The position numbers were made by a program, and so were the translations under genes. From Hellea balneolensis DSM 19091 (GTDB lineage: Bacteria; Pseudomonadota; Alphaproteobacteria; Caulobacterales; Maricaulaceae), in contig NZ_AUAC01000004.1 of the NCBI RefSeq assembly GCF_000428525.1, positions 62,001 through 126,000 on the forward strand: a DNA stretch of 64,000 bases, given 5' to 3'. The notes under the pieces are model-generated. The model ran no database searches, was not told the DNA's origin, and saw nothing but the letters and a program-made list of their open reading frames with translations. The stretch's first letter is position 1, and each line of letters starts with the position of its first letter. Below are positions 44,510 to 54,294 of the stretch, in pieces.

Positions 44510-45346
44510 ATGGCTGAACAAGAACCAACATCGGATACAGAACAAGACGTCACCAAGGCGTGGGCAGCAACACAAGATCAAAAAGGAAAAGCGAAAAAGC
44601 TAAGAACATTTGCAGCCCTCTCATGGGTTGTTGCTATCGGGACTGAAATCGCAGGTATTGTTCTAATCCTGAAAAATAAGTTTGATCAAGGGAACCTGGC
44701 TTTGTTGATCGGTCTTTTTGTGGTGATAGGCATCTTTGCGATTGCCGGTAGCATCATGTGGAAAAAAGCCAATCGTCATGATCCGGCCAGTAAAGAAGAA
44801 CCTGTAAAGTTCTTTATTCAAAATCAACTCGGCGCTATTATTACGCTCATCGCATTTTTGCCGCTTCTTGCCATGATCTTTCTGGACAAAGACATGGACC
44901 CAAAGACGAAGAAAATTGCCGGCGGCTTTGGTGCCGTGCTGGCTTTGGTGGCGACATTTGTATTCGGAGCAGATTACAATCCGCCATCCGTTGAACAATA
45001 TACCCAAGATATGAATGAATGCGCTGAGCAGATAAAAGCCAAGCAGCCGACAACAGCATGCTCACCTGCCGTTGCCGAGCAAGCTCAAGATATTGCCCGC
45101 GATTCTGAAGCTGTTGCTGAAGCCACAGGCGGACAGGATGTAGTTTATTGGATCGCGCCGAAAAACGGGGCTGAAAAATCGTCCTCAAAGCTGGTTTTTC
45201 ACCTTTGCGAAGATGTCAGCACCTTACGCGGGAAAGTCGTAAATTCAGGTTCCGTCACAGAGGCTTATGCCCAAAACGCCGTGCGCCTGACAAAACAAAT
45301 CAAAATGGAACAACGGCAATGCGGCTTTGAAGTCGCAGAAGACTAA
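44510..45346 (+). CDS. Membrane protein of unknown function
   Basis: A 278-residue protein with a polar N-terminus, four hydrophobic segments (about residues 28-48, 55-75, 100-122 and 130-150) and a ~125-residue soluble C-terminal part containing four cysteines (ECAEQ, TACSP, HLCED, RQCGF) that could pair outside the cytoplasm. I do not recognise the family. The 156-base gap before it holds no motif I can name. It ends before a perfect bidirectional terminator. Confidence 0.7.
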   Translation: MAEQEPTSDTEQDVTKAWAATQDQKGKAKKLRTFAALSWVVAIGTEIAGIVLILKNKFDQGNLALLIGLFVVIGIFAIAGSIMWKKANRHDPASKEEPVKFFIQNQLGAIITLIAFLPLLAMIFLDKDMDPKTKKIAGGFGAVLALVATFVFGADYNPPSVEQYTQDMNECAEQIKAKQPTTACSPAVAEQAQDIARDSEAVAEATGGQDVVYWIAPKNGAEKSSSKLVFHLCEDVSTLRGKVVNSGSVTEAYAQNAVRLTKQIKMEQRQCGFEVAED

Positions 45347-45366
45347 AAGCTTCTTATAATAAACTG

Positions 45367-45399
45367 AAATTAAACCCGCCCCCGAGGCGGGTTTAATTT
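45367..45399. terminator. Bidirectional intrinsic terminator
   Basis: AAATTAAACCCGCC (45367-45380) is a perfect 14-base inverted repeat of GGCGGGTTTAATTT (45386-45399) with a CCCGA loop. It lies between the rightward membrane-protein gene and the leftward lipoprotein gene, so it can end transcription from both sides. Confidence 0.85.
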
Positions 45400-45401
45400 G
45401 A

Positions 45402-45704
45402 TTATGACCTATCACATTCCGTAAACCACTGAGACTCCCACTCTCCAGAAGGACTTCTTTCTTCTAAGAGGAAACGGTTCCGCACATAGATAAATCGCTG
45501 CTCTTTCTTATCTTTAGTCACATTCCCGCAAACTGCATCGTTACTCTGGTAAACATCAGAAAAAGTAAGGCTATCTCCGTAAAGAGTTTCACTTGCAGAT
45601 ATGACCTTATTCATGATCTCTACTGAAATAGCCTTCGGCTCAGCCTTATCTGCACAGGCAGAAACTCCAACACCGAAAAAACAAATCGCGATGATAGCTT
45701 TCAT
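45402..45704 (-). CDS. Small putative lipoprotein
   Basis: A 100-residue protein with a lipoprotein-type signal (MKAIIAICFFGVGVSAC, Cys at 17). The mature part has two cysteines (AVCGN, TECDR) that may form a disulfide. Family unknown. The start overlaps the DUF1244 stop (ATGA), so it is the last gene of folB-methyltransferase-DUF1244-lipoprotein. Confidence 0.7.
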   Translation of the reverse strand: MKAIIAICFFGVGVSACADKAEPKAISVEIMNKVISASETLYGDSLTFSDVYQSNDAVCGNVTKDKKEQRFIYVRNRFLLEERSPSGEWESQWFTECDRS

Positions 45705-45997
45705 TTTTTACGTGCTTCAAAAGCCGCTAACTGCTCCGGTGTAGCGGGGAGTTGATGGCTCTCTTTCCACTGCGCATATGGCATACCATAAATACGCTCA
45801 CGAGCTTCATCTGAGCTGAGATCAATGCCAAGGTCATCTGCTGCGGATTTATACCATTTACCAAGACAGTTACGGCAAAAATCGGCCAAGATCATCAAAT
45901 CTATATTCTGAACATCTTTACGGCTGTCCAAATGTGATAAAAGACGGCGAAAAGCGGTAGCATCTAACTTATCTTGTATATCTTGATCCATCATCAC
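45701..45997 (-). CDS. DUF1244 family protein
   Basis: A 98-residue protein matching the DUF1244 pattern: AFRRLLSHLDSRKDVQNIDLM, DFCRNCLGKWY and the conserved YGMPYAQWKESHQ. The CRNC pair could bind metal. Function is not known for the family. Three Met codons in a row leave the exact start open. It lies nine bases after the homocysteine methyltransferase gene. Confidence 0.85.
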   Translation of the reverse strand: MMMDQDIQDKLDATAFRRLLSHLDSRKDVQNIDLMILADFCRNCLGKWYKSAADDLGIDLSSDEARERIYGMPYAQWKESHQLPATPEQLAAFEARKK

Positions 45998-46006
45998 ATC
46001 TCTATT

Positions 46007-47014
46007 TTATTTTCTGCGTCTGCCCCGCGTGCCGCGTGAACCTGTTGCCCCCTCGGCAGCAGGTGGGCTGACGAGCTCGCCCAAAGTCTCGGTTACTAGC
46101 GCCATTGTTGGCCTAGCCCCTTCATTATAATCATCAATCGCCTTGCGCATGGCCGCGATGTGCTTTGGCGCAGTACCGCAACAGCCGCCAATGATGCGTG
46201 CTCCCGCATTGGCGGCCAAATCAACGTAGTCAGCCATAAGCTCGGGCGTGCCTGTATAAACAGTCTCCTTGCCCTTCACAACAGGGATCCCGCAATTGGC
46301 TTTCCCGACAATCACGGCGTCGGGATTAGCCCCTGTCATCGATAAAACGGATAGCATCATATCAGAGGCCCCCACGCCGCAATTTGATCCATAAGCCAAA
46401 GGTTGCTCAGAAAGGTTTGCGGTTACGTCGCCAATAATGGCTGGCGCAATACCCATCATAGTTTTACCCGCCGTATCAAAACTTGCTGTGAAGACATAAG
46501 GCATATCGACATTAATGGCAGCTTGTGCGGCGGCTTGGATTTCCTCTGCCGCTGACATCGTTTCAATCCAAATTACATCTGCCCCGCCATCTCTCAGGCC
46601 GCGCATTTGCTCTTCGAAAAATGCTCTGCAACTCTCATGCGTCAGCTCACCCATAGGCTCAAATAGCTCACCCGTAGGCCCAACAGAACCGGCAACAATA
46701 ACGGGTCTGTTAGCGGCTTTGGCAATATCTCCCGCAATTTCCGCGCCTGCTTTATTTATCGCGTAAGTCTCATCTTCGGCTTTGTGTAATTTAAGCCTCG
46801 GCGCATTGGCCCCAAATGTGTTGGTCAAAATAATATCAGACCCGGCATCAACAAAGGCCTGATGCAAAGCGGCAGGTTTTTGCGGTTCGGATAGATTCCA
46901 TAAGTCAGGCGGAAATCCCGGCTCGAGGCCCATTTCCATAAAATTTGTACCTGTTGCACCGTCTGCCAATAAAATAGCTTTTTGTGCCAATAGGTCTTGT
47001 AAAGATGAGCGCAT
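46007..47014 (-). CDS. Homocysteine S-methyltransferase (BmtB/MetH N-terminal type)
   Basis: A 335-residue homocysteine-binding TIM barrel. It starts LADGATGTNFMEMGL; the zinc cysteines are in YGSNCGVG and IIGGCCGT. The protein equals the homocysteine domain alone, without the folate, cobalamin or activation domains of MetH, so it uses another methyl donor such as betaine or S-methylmethionine, or supplies this domain to a split MetH. The C-terminus is a basic GSRGTRGRRRK tail. Start and folB stop overlap. Confidence 0.86.
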   Translation of the reverse strand: MRSSLQDLLAQKAILLADGATGTNFMEMGLEPGFPPDLWNLSEPQKPAALHQAFVDAGSDIILTNTFGANAPRLKLHKAEDETYAINKAGAEIAGDIAKAANRPVIVAGSVGPTGELFEPMGELTHESCRAFFEEQMRGLRDGGADVIWIETMSAAEEIQAAAQAAINVDMPYVFTASFDTAGKTMMGIAPAIIGDVTANLSEQPLAYGSNCGVGASDMMLSVLSMTGANPDAVIVGKANCGIPVVKGKETVYTGTPELMADYVDLAANAGARIIGGCCGTAPKHIAAMRKAIDDYNEGARPTMALVTETLGELVSPPAAEGATGSRGTRGRRRK

Positions 47015-47424
47015 TAACGTCTCCGCGTAATACGCACACCCACAGCTCGCGCATCCTTAATAGCTTCTAATTTAGCGGCAGTGACGCAAACCTGCTCGGC
47101 ACGGTCATAGGATAAACAGGCCTTGGCCACGTCCTCAGCCAATGTTTCAACCAAATCAATATGTCCTTTTGCCAATATCTCTTTGATATGATCAACAATA
47201 TGGTCATAGCGCAGGATATTGTGCATCTCATGATCACCATGCGGGCCCAGCGGCGTAATATCGACTGTGATATCAAAGCGGACGGATTGAGGCGCTTCAT
47301 ATTCATGTTCAAACACCCCGATAAAAGCGGGTAAAACCAAACCTTCAATCAAAATTTGATCGCAGGGCAAATCATCCCTTAGCCGCTCTTGAGCCAAGCC
47401 GGTATTATTCAGAACTTTCAGCAT
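47014..47424 (-). CDS. folB: Dihydroneopterin aldolase
   Basis: A 136-residue FolB-family protein. The core reads ILIEGLVLPAFIGVFEHEYEAPQSVRFDI, with the catalytic-type Glu and the usual tetrameric tunnelling fold; LVETLAEDVAKACL is the conserved helix. It converts dihydroneopterin to hydroxymethyl-dihydropterin in folate synthesis. It is the first gene of a leftward operon and its start codon touches that of the divergent gene. Confidence 0.86.
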   Translation of the reverse strand: MLKVLNNTGLAQERLRDDLPCDQILIEGLVLPAFIGVFEHEYEAPQSVRFDITVDITPLGPHGDHEMHNILRYDHIVDHIKEILAKGHIDLVETLAEDVAKACLSYDRAEQVCVTAAKLEAIKDARAVGVRITRRR

Positions 47425-48974
47425 TGATTATCCTTCACGCCGTTTCACATGCATCTGACCTTTATCCGCTATTTTTTCAAGCTTTTCTGTCAGAATTAGG
47501 GATATCAATATCAGCTATACAGCCTTACTGGCTTGCATTATTTTCCTGCACATCACAAAAGCAGAGGGTGAACGGTGCCTCGCATATCAGCTTTAAAGCC
47601 TGTTATTATCCGGCCTTAAAAAATGCGCGGAGTCTTAAACGCTGCCAGGAACAAGCTGAGTGGCATCTCGCCCCTTTAAAAACCCGTATCCGTACCGAAT
47701 TTCCGCAGAATGACGCAGAAGCCGTTTCCCTTGCCCGGAAAGCAGATGTAATTTTCTATTGGCAGAAAAGCGCTTTTTGGGGCGCGAAAGCCTCACATCG
47801 CCGCAAGGGCATTATAGTTGATGAATATGCCCAACAAGCTGTTGGAGATACGCTCGATGCTTTTGTCGCCCGTCACCTAAAGCCCCATTCTTCAGATCAT
47901 TCGGATGAGTTCTTTAAGCGCGTTCGAGAAAGACGCCCAAATATCAATCAAGCTCTTATCATAGGCTCTGGCCCTGATATGGCCGCTCTAGAAGATTATA
48001 ATTCCAACAAAAACGATACAACGCTTACACTTTACCTCAGCACATCTGTCTTAAATGAACGGGCCTGCGAGATTTGTCCGCCTGATATTATCATCGCCGT
48101 TGACGGGCCCTCACAATTTGGCCCGTCTGAAACAGGGCGCCGTTACCGTGACCGGGCAGCCGAGCTGATAAGAGATTATGGTAGTCTTATGTTGGTCCCT
48201 GAGCAGCATTTGCCATCTGTTCAGGCCCACTGGCCAAAAGATATTCAAAATCATATTTTTGCAGTTCCTCTCACGCGCGTCGTAGAATATGGACATAGCT
48301 TAAAAAATCAGTGGCACTACGAACCGACGAGCAATGTTCTCACCTCTTTCGGACTACCTTGCGCAGCAAGCTTTACGACGTCTATTTACTTCGCAGGGGT
48401 AAGCCTTTCGCAAGGTGATGATACCACGCCTAGCAACGCCCATCACTGGAGCCATATTGACGAGGCGCTTTATCAAAAGCACGTTGCGCCTATGTTGATC
48501 TGTCACCCGGCGGCAGGGCAAGAAGATGGCGGATATATGGACCGCCATCATTTGAGGCTCAGCCGTGAACTTTCCGCGTATAATGCTTTGGGTGTGGAGT
48601 TTTCAAAATTAGGCCACTCCCCCTTAAATATAGACCCTGTCAAATATGACCGGGCCACAGCACAAACGCCGCCTCTTAAGGTGCGTTTTTTTGAAACCAT
48701 CGCAAAGATTGAACATAGACCCGAAATTGTCATTTTAGCAGTCTTTATTCTTACTGGCCTCTTGGGAAGCGCCCTTGAATATAGTATAGGAATAAAGATG
48801 CTAGGGTTCATCATATCCGGGGGGATAGCCGTATTTTTGGTCGCAGGACTATTGTTTCTGCGGCTTCGGCAAAATCGTCTTACAGCCCGTCTTGAGAACA
48901 AACTTAGCCAACAACAGACCCAGCAATTTGCCAACCTCTCTGAACGCTTAGAGGCTCTTGAGGCTAAGAAATAG
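47424..48974 (+). CDS. Unknown protein with possible DUF115/MptE-like domain and C-terminal membrane anchor
   Basis: A protein of up to 516 residues. The middle (about 165-260) resembles DUF115/MptE-like or Maf-type proteins: ALIIGSGPDMAALEDY, a run of strands, then PDIIIAVDGPSQFG. Two membrane helices are near residues 427-447 and 452-475, followed by a short coiled coil ending LSERLEALEAKK. The open frame begins at TTG 47424, sharing a base with the folB start, with no ribosome site; the true start is probably further in. In other bacteria DUF115 proteins help attach nonulosonic acids to flagellin, so a link to the legionaminic genes is possible but unproven. Confidence 0.5.
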   Translation: MIILHAVSHASDLYPLFFQAFLSELGISISAIQPYWLALFSCTSQKQRVNGASHISFKACYYPALKNARSLKRCQEQAEWHLAPLKTRIRTEFPQNDAEAVSLARKADVIFYWQKSAFWGAKASHRRKGIIVDEYAQQAVGDTLDAFVARHLKPHSSDHSDEFFKRVRERRPNINQALIIGSGPDMAALEDYNSNKNDTTLTLYLSTSVLNERACEICPPDIIIAVDGPSQFGPSETGRRYRDRAAELIRDYGSLMLVPEQHLPSVQAHWPKDIQNHIFAVPLTRVVEYGHSLKNQWHYEPTSNVLTSFGLPCAASFTTSIYFAGVSLSQGDDTTPSNAHHWSHIDEALYQKHVAPMLICHPAAGQEDGGYMDRHHLRLSRELSAYNALGVEFSKLGHSPLNIDPVKYDRATAQTPPLKVRFFETIAKIEHRPEIVILAVFILTGLLGSALEYSIGIKMLGFIISGGIAVFLVAGLLFLRLRQNRLTARLENKLSQQQTQQFANLSERLEALEAKK

Positions 48975-49039
48975 TCTACATTAGAACATCAGATAGTCAC
49001 TTGCTCTCGGCCTTATTATTCTTTAACTGCCGCTTTATT

Positions 49040-49200
49040 GGTCATCCTTACAGGATGTGAATATGGGAATGGGGTGAAAAGCCTCGACTGCACCCGCAGC
49101 TGTAATGGGTTAGCGGTCTTACACATGTCACTGGAGTTTCCGGGAAGACGTAAGACATGCGATTAGCCTTAAGTCAGAAGACCTGCCAATGACGTCGCCA
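49040..49200 (+). ncRNA. Adenosylcobalamin riboswitch
   Basis: Conserved blocks occur in the right order: GGGAATGGGGTGAAAA (49065-49080), GACTGCACCCGCAGCTGTAA (49086-49105), CACTGG (49129-49134), CGGGAAG (49141-49147) and the B12 box AAGTCAGAAGACCTGCC (49171-49187). It lies in the 339-base leader of btuB, so it should lower BtuB production when cobalamin is plentiful. Outer limits are approximate. The 5' part of the gap (48975-49039) holds no other motif seen. Confidence 0.95.
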
Positions 49201-49313
49201 GCGCGCACGGGCGGGACCGACCGATGCGCATGGATTAGCGGGCAATGGTGCCCTCTCCAATGACGACACTTGTTAAACATTCGCGCATCCCGCGCGATAC
49301 ATGGAGTCGTGCT

Positions 49314-51257
49314 ATGAAACGATTTTTACTTGGGGCCGCGATTGCTGCCCTATTGGCGCCCAATGCTTTTGGGCAGGTGCAGGCGGATTATGAGTATCCA
49401 TTAGAAATATGGTTGGATAAAAAGTTTGAAGAAGCTGAAAGAAATAACGAAATACTTTTAATTCACCCCCCGACCTTTGATAGTCGTCAGATAATCGTCA
49501 CGGGATCGAGAATTGGGTATAGTAATATTGAAGGCCTGACAGTTCCAAGCTCGATACTTAATGTTGGGGACATTGAAACACGCGGTCAGCAATATATATC
49601 CGACCTGCTTCGCACCCTCCCCGGCATTGCGGTCAATACTTCTGGTCCCGGCGGGGGCCTGACACAAATCCGTATGCGGGGCTCCGAAGCTAACCATGTC
49701 CTCGTCTTGATTGACGGCGTTGAAGTGGCCAATCCGAGTTCAGGTGAATTTGATTTTTCCGGACTCCGCGCCGAAGATGTCGTCCGCATCGAAACGCTGC
49801 GCGGCGAGCAATCGGCGCTTTATGGGTCTGATGCCATTGGCGGCGTTATCAATATCATCACCCGCGCGGGCTCTATCCAAGAAGGCTGGCGTGCCTCTGT
49901 CGAAGCGGGAAGCCGCGAGACGATCGAAGGTCAAATCAGCGCCATTCTTCCACTAGGCGGCGCAGCTCTGTCCATAAATGGTAACGCCTTTAACACAGAA
50001 GGGTATGACATTTCAGGCCTTGGCGGTGAAGATGATGGATCGCAATCACGTAGCCTTAATCTCGGCCTCAATAATGTTGAGCTCGGCGGTCTCACCCTTT
50101 CCGCTAAATTCGGCACCTCAAAACTCGACACGCAATTTGATAGTGATTCTGATTTTGACGGACGCTTGAATGATACAAATGGCGAAACGACTGTCAAAAC
50201 AGAAACCGCGCGTGTCGATGCCCGTTTTGACCTTGCAGGGTTTTCCCATCTCATCACCTCTCATATGGTAGATACGGATACGGATACGCGTGGAGGCTTT
50301 TCCACACGGTCCAAAGGCGCACGTCACGGTATAAATTGGGCCGCAGAAAAAGAGTTTGGTGACAGCACTTTTACCGCCTTAGCCGAAGCTGAACACGAAT
50401 CTTATTCCATTGTTCCGAACTTTACCGAAGCCGATGCCGAACCCGATAATTGGGTTTATGCTCTTGCTGGCGATTACCGATATAATGCAGGACCAATATC
50501 TTTCACCGCCTCTGCGCGTCACGATATTAACGACCTGTTCAACGACGCCACAACATGGCGTATTGGCGGCGGCTATGCCTTTGAAGACTTTGGAGGTCGT
50601 CTCCGCGCCTCTATCGGAACAAGCGTAAAGAACCCCTCAATGATTGAACTTTTCGGTTTCTTCCCTGCCTCACGCTTTACGGGCAATCGTGACTTACAAC
50701 CCGAAGAATCGCTTGGCTTTAGCCTTGGTTACGAACAGAAGCTGGGGGATTTAAATCTCTCAATCGATTATTTCCGCTCAGACCTAAAAGATGAAATAAC
50801 GACAGTATTTAATCCTGATTTTACCTCAACGGTTATAAACTTGGACACCGATAGCACCCGTCAAGGCGTAGAACTAGAAGCCCGCTGGAGTCTTTCAGAC
50901 CAGCTTTCTGCGCGTGGCTCCGCTACCTTCCTTGACAGTGACCAAAATGATATTGAAGAAATTCGGCGCCCTGACTTTATCGCCAGTGCGACTGTTACCT
51001 ATCAGCCTATCGACGATTTATCCCTCACCGCGTCGCTAGATCATAATGGCAGCCAGCTTGATACAGATTTTGGCACATTCCAAAATGTCACTCTTGAGGC
51101 TTTCACCTTAGTCGGCCTTAACGCATCTTATAATCTGGATGATTATTTCACGCTAACCTTGCGTGGAGACAATCTGCTGGATGAAGACTACCAAGAAGTC
51201 TTTGGTTACGCTTCACCAGGCCGCGCCGTCTATGCCGGCTTAAAGGCTAATTTCTAG
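49314..51257 (+). CDS. btuB: TonB-dependent cobalamin receptor
   Basis: A 647-residue outer-membrane receptor. A signal peptide (about 1-19, LLGAAIAALLAPNAFGQ) precedes a linker of about 40 residues, a TonB-box-like IIVTGSR, a plug (DLLRTLPGIAVN, IRMRGSEANHVLVLIDGVEV, YGSDAIGGVINIITR) and a 22-strand-type barrel ending in aromatic F (GLKANF). ATG 49314 has GGAG upstream and gives the signal peptide; an in-frame ATG at 49245 is part of the leader. The riboswitch before it and the btuFCD genes after it support cobalamin as ligand. Confidence 0.93.
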   Translation: MKRFLLGAAIAALLAPNAFGQVQADYEYPLEIWLDKKFEEAERNNEILLIHPPTFDSRQIIVTGSRIGYSNIEGLTVPSSILNVGDIETRGQQYISDLLRTLPGIAVNTSGPGGGLTQIRMRGSEANHVLVLIDGVEVANPSSGEFDFSGLRAEDVVRIETLRGEQSALYGSDAIGGVINIITRAGSIQEGWRASVEAGSRETIEGQISAILPLGGAALSINGNAFNTEGYDISGLGGEDDGSQSRSLNLGLNNVELGGLTLSAKFGTSKLDTQFDSDSDFDGRLNDTNGETTVKTETARVDARFDLAGFSHLITSHMVDTDTDTRGGFSTRSKGARHGINWAAEKEFGDSTFTALAEAEHESYSIVPNFTEADAEPDNWVYALAGDYRYNAGPISFTASARHDINDLFNDATTWRIGGGYAFEDFGGRLRASIGTSVKNPSMIELFGFFPASRFTGNRDLQPEESLGFSLGYEQKLGDLNLSIDYFRSDLKDEITTVFNPDFTSTVINLDTDSTRQGVELEARWSLSDQLSARGSATFLDSDQNDIEEIRRPDFIASATVTYQPIDDLSLTASLDHNGSQLDTDFGTFQNVTLEAFTLVGLNASYNLDDYFTLTLRGDNLLDEDYQEVFGYASPGRAVYAGLKANF

Positions 51258-51267
51258 AGTTGAGAAT

Positions 51268-52248
51268 TTACTCTGTTTCAGGGCGTTCAATGGTAGGGTT
51301 AATCGGATTGATCACATCTTCGCCCTGAAACGCATAGTAGCGCGAAACTTCATATCCCTGTTCGCGCAGCATCTCGATGACGCTATCCTCGCCAAGTAAA
51401 TGGCTTGTCCCAACGGCAGCAAAACCAGTCCCGCTACCTTCCATGAATTTCACAAATTCTACGATCCACTTTCTGTTACGCTGCGTGATGAGCGCGTCAT
51501 AGAAAATGGGCGATTTGCTTTTCAACGGAGCTACCATTTCCCGCGTTAAATAATCTGTGCTGCCCACGGCCCAAGCCTTAGCAACATTCATTAAATCATC
51601 GCCTAGACTATTAAACCCTTCCAATGTCTCGGTTAGTAATGAGAGTTGTATAGACTTAGCTTGATCTGCAGAGACACGGATTTGATCCTCTATTGTTTCC
51701 AAATAAATTATATTTTTTTGCTCGCGCCGCGCCCGTGATTTCAGCGCGTCATCCGCAGATAATTCAGGAGACAAGCCTGCATTTGTGGCCGCTGCCACCG
51801 TCAAAAATTCGCTCGCGAGCCATGGCTTCATACTATCTAAGGCCGCAAGACTGATCTCTCCATTATGAGCGGCAGCATCAAGTAATTTTAACTGATAGCT
51901 ATCAAGGCTATCTGACAAGCGGAGTCCATCTTGGCGCATGCCCAAGCTTGTTGTCAGAACGGCGGCTTGAACCTGCCCGTCCGGGCCTGTATCGACTTCA
52001 AAGAAAATTGTGCCCGCCTCATTAAAAGCACTGCGCATATCTTCTTTCTGCCAATCTAGATCTGTCGGTAAAAGATGCACAGTCCCGTAAAGATAGAGCG
52101 TGGAGTTAAAGTCTTTCACCGTCCATATCGCTGGCCCGTCATTACGATCTCTCGCGGCATTGACCTTATCATCTACACCCGAAATAACGGGCGTGTCGCC
52201 ACAGGCGACCAATAGAGTTGCGATCAAGGGAAGCAAGTATTTTAACAT
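51268..52248 (-). CDS. TraB/GumN-family lipoprotein
   Basis: A 326-residue protein with a lipoprotein signal (LIATLLVAC, Cys near 16) and the TraB/GumN (ChaN-like/Tiki-like) pattern: STLYLYGTVHLLPTDLDW near the start, a central helical part, and GTSHLLGEDSVIEML with a second conserved His near the end. Some members are metalloproteases of the GxxH...GxxH type; others have unknown roles. It is transcribed against its neighbours between btuB and btuF. Confidence 0.85.
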   Translation of the reverse strand: MLKYLLPLIATLLVACGDTPVISGVDDKVNAARDRNDGPAIWTVKDFNSTLYLYGTVHLLPTDLDWQKEDMRSAFNEAGTIFFEVDTGPDGQVQAAVLTTSLGMRQDGLRLSDSLDSYQLKLLDAAAHNGEISLAALDSMKPWLASEFLTVAAATNAGLSPELSADDALKSRARREQKNIIYLETIEDQIRVSADQAKSIQLSLLTETLEGFNSLGDDLMNVAKAWAVGSTDYLTREMVAPLKSKSPIFYDALITQRNRKWIVEFVKFMEGSGTGFAAVGTSHLLGEDSVIEMLREQGYEVSRYYAFQGEDVINPINPTIERPETE

Positions 52249-52372
52249 AAAAACCTATTGAACAGTTGGGCCCTAAAATTCAATGTTTCTTTTCATCGTT
52301 GATTTTCCCATAGGGGCTTGCATAAGGTCATTGCGCAGACACCGCGCTTGGCCTAAAGGACACTCCATGCTC

Positions 52373-52449
<77 letters not shown>

Positions 52450-52507
52450 TTTTTTGTTTGCGGGTTGCCGCCCACCAACCCAACCCGCGCCTACATTTCC
52501 AAAGAAA

Positions 52508-53335
52508 ATGCTGCAACACCGCGTAAAGCTTTTTCAAAGAAAAAGCGCAGAGCTAACAATTATTCTTCTTTTATCACTTACCTCCACGGCCCAAGCCGCC
52601 GACACCCCTACCATCGCCAGCACATCTCTTTGCGGAGACAGTTATCTCCTAGCACTCGCGCCAAACCATATCTCCGCCCTCTCATGGCAGTCACGCACTC
52701 CATTATCGCGCGCGCGCGAGCGGCAGCGCGATCTTCCGCAAATATGGGATGACCCTGAAATTCTGATGAAAGCCAAGGCAGACATAATTCTGTTTGGCTC
52801 TGGCGAAGGACAATATTCTAGCAAATTAAAGGCCCGCCCCCTCAAACTGATTTGGGGTGAAGACTTTTCAAATATTCAAACTAATGCGCAGCTTATAACT
52901 GACGCCTTAAATATTCGGTCCGACATATCTGAGGATTGGGCCAAACGCATTGAAGCTTTGAACATCCATGCAGAGGCCCGCCATAAAAAACCCAAAATAC
53001 TTTATCTCTCCCGTTCTGGTGGTTCTGCAGGAACAGGGACCTTAGTTGACGCTGCCATTACGGCTGCCGGCGGTATAAATGCTGTCGAAACTACGGGATG
53101 GTTTACGCCGGACCCAGAACATATCGTCGCCTATAAACCTGATCTCATCATCACGAGTTATTTTAAGAACGGGTATGAATCTGTACAATCCACCGCCGTG
53201 CGAAACAAAGTGGTTCAGCGCTATATTGCGGCGCATCCCAATATCGAGATTGACGGCAAACTTTGGCCTTGCGCGGGGCCCGGATTGATAGAAGCCGCAG
53301 AGCGCATTTCCGCTGCGATAGATAAATTGCCATGA
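52508..53335 (+). CDS. btuF: Cobalamin ABC transporter substrate-binding protein
   Basis: A 275-residue periplasmic binding protein of the vitamin B12/siderophore class III type. A signal peptide covers about residues 1-31 ([14 protein letters not shown]). The two lobes are seen as [13 protein letters not shown]... and [14 protein letters not shown], with [10 protein letters not shown] and [10 protein letters not shown] as the typical hinge strands. ATG 52508 is chosen; a longer frame would run through the tRNA gene. It overlaps btuC by ATGA. Confidence 0.87.
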   Translation: MLQHRVKLFQRKSAELTIILLLSLTSTAQAADTPTIASTSLCGDSYLLALAPNHISALSWQSRTPLSRARERQRDLPQIWDDPEILMKAKADIILFGSGEGQYSSKLKARPLKLIWGEDFSNIQTNAQLITDALNIRSDISEDWAKRIEALNIHAEARHKKPKILYLSRSGGSAGTGTLVDAAITAAGGINAVETTGWFTPDPEHIVAYKPDLIITSYFKNGYESVQSTAVRNKVVQRYIAAHPNIEIDGKLWPCAGPGLIEAAERISAAIDKLP

Positions 53336-54294
53336 AGTTAGCATTCCTCATCATCGCGTCTCTTGCCGCCTTATTGGCTTCGCTTTTCTTCGGAGCGGCA
53401 GATCTATCAATCTCTCAAACGCTTGGCGCTCTGGCGGGGCAGGGCCGCGAGATAGATGTGACCATTGTCAGAGAACTGCGTCTGCCGCGCGCGCTATTGG
53501 GCGCCGTGATTGGCGCAGGACTTGGCGCATCCGGTGCCGCGCTCCAAGGTTACACACGTAACCCTCTGGCTGCACCGGGTATATTAGGCTTCACATCTTG
53601 CGCAGCTCTTGGCGCAGTTCTGGCACTTTATTTTGGTTTCAGCCAAGCCGTCCCCTTTGCTGCACTTCTCGGCACGGCCTTAGGCGCTCTTTTAATTCTA
53701 AAAATAGCCGGGCCGCGCAAAGGGGCTTCTACCCTGATACTCGCGGGTGTTGGTGTGGGCGCTTTGGCAACGGCCTTAACTGGCCTAATTATGAATTTTG
53801 CGCCCAATCCTTGGGCACTTTCCGAAATTGTCTATTGGCTCATGGGAAGCCTGAAAAATGCGGAGCTAGGCGGTTTGTTGGTCTGTGCTCCGCTCACGGG
53901 TCTAGGCATTGCTTTGCTCATTATTATTGGCCCTGACCTGCGCACGCTCAGCCTTGGTGAGGAGACAGCGGCGAGCCTTGGCGTCTCTTTAGGAAAGGTT
54001 CGCGCGGGGTTGATTGCTGGAACTGCGCTTTGCGTGGGCAGCGGCGTTGCCATTGCCGGTGCTATTGGGTTTATTGGGCTGTTCGTACCTCATATTATAC
54101 GGCTGATATTTGGCCCGGACCCTTTGCGGCTTATCCCGTTTTCAGCTATTGGCGGTGCCGGATTCTTGGTCTTCGCCGATGTTATTACCCGCACCCTTAC
54201 AGGTCCCGGAACGCAGCTTTACCTTGGTATTTTAACGTCCCTTATTGGCGTGCCATTTTTCCTTTATTTGGCCGTGAAGGAGACGCGGACATGA
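53332..54294 (+). CDS. btuC: Cobalamin ABC transporter permease (FecCD family)
   Basis: A 320-residue permease with about nine to ten membrane helices along its length. Family blocks include LRLPRALLGAVIGAGLGASGAALQG, NPLAAPGILGF, SLGEETAASLGVSLGKVR and the C-terminal GFIGLFVPHIIR. It pairs with BtuD (ATPase) and receives cobalamin from BtuF. Start and end overlap btuF and btuD by four bases each. Confidence 0.92.
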   Translation: MKLAFLIIASLAALLASLFFGAADLSISQTLGALAGQGREIDVTIVRELRLPRALLGAVIGAGLGASGAALQGYTRNPLAAPGILGFTSCAALGAVLALYFGFSQAVPFAALLGTALGALLILKIAGPRKGASTLILAGVGVGALATALTGLIMNFAPNPWALSEIVYWLMGSLKNAELGGLLVCAPLTGLGIALLIIIGPDLRTLSLGEETAASLGVSLGKVRAGLIAGTALCVGSGVAIAGAIGFIGLFVPHIIRLIFGPDPLRLIPFSAIGGAGFLVFADVITRTLTGPGTQLYLGILTSLIGVPFFLYLAVKETRT

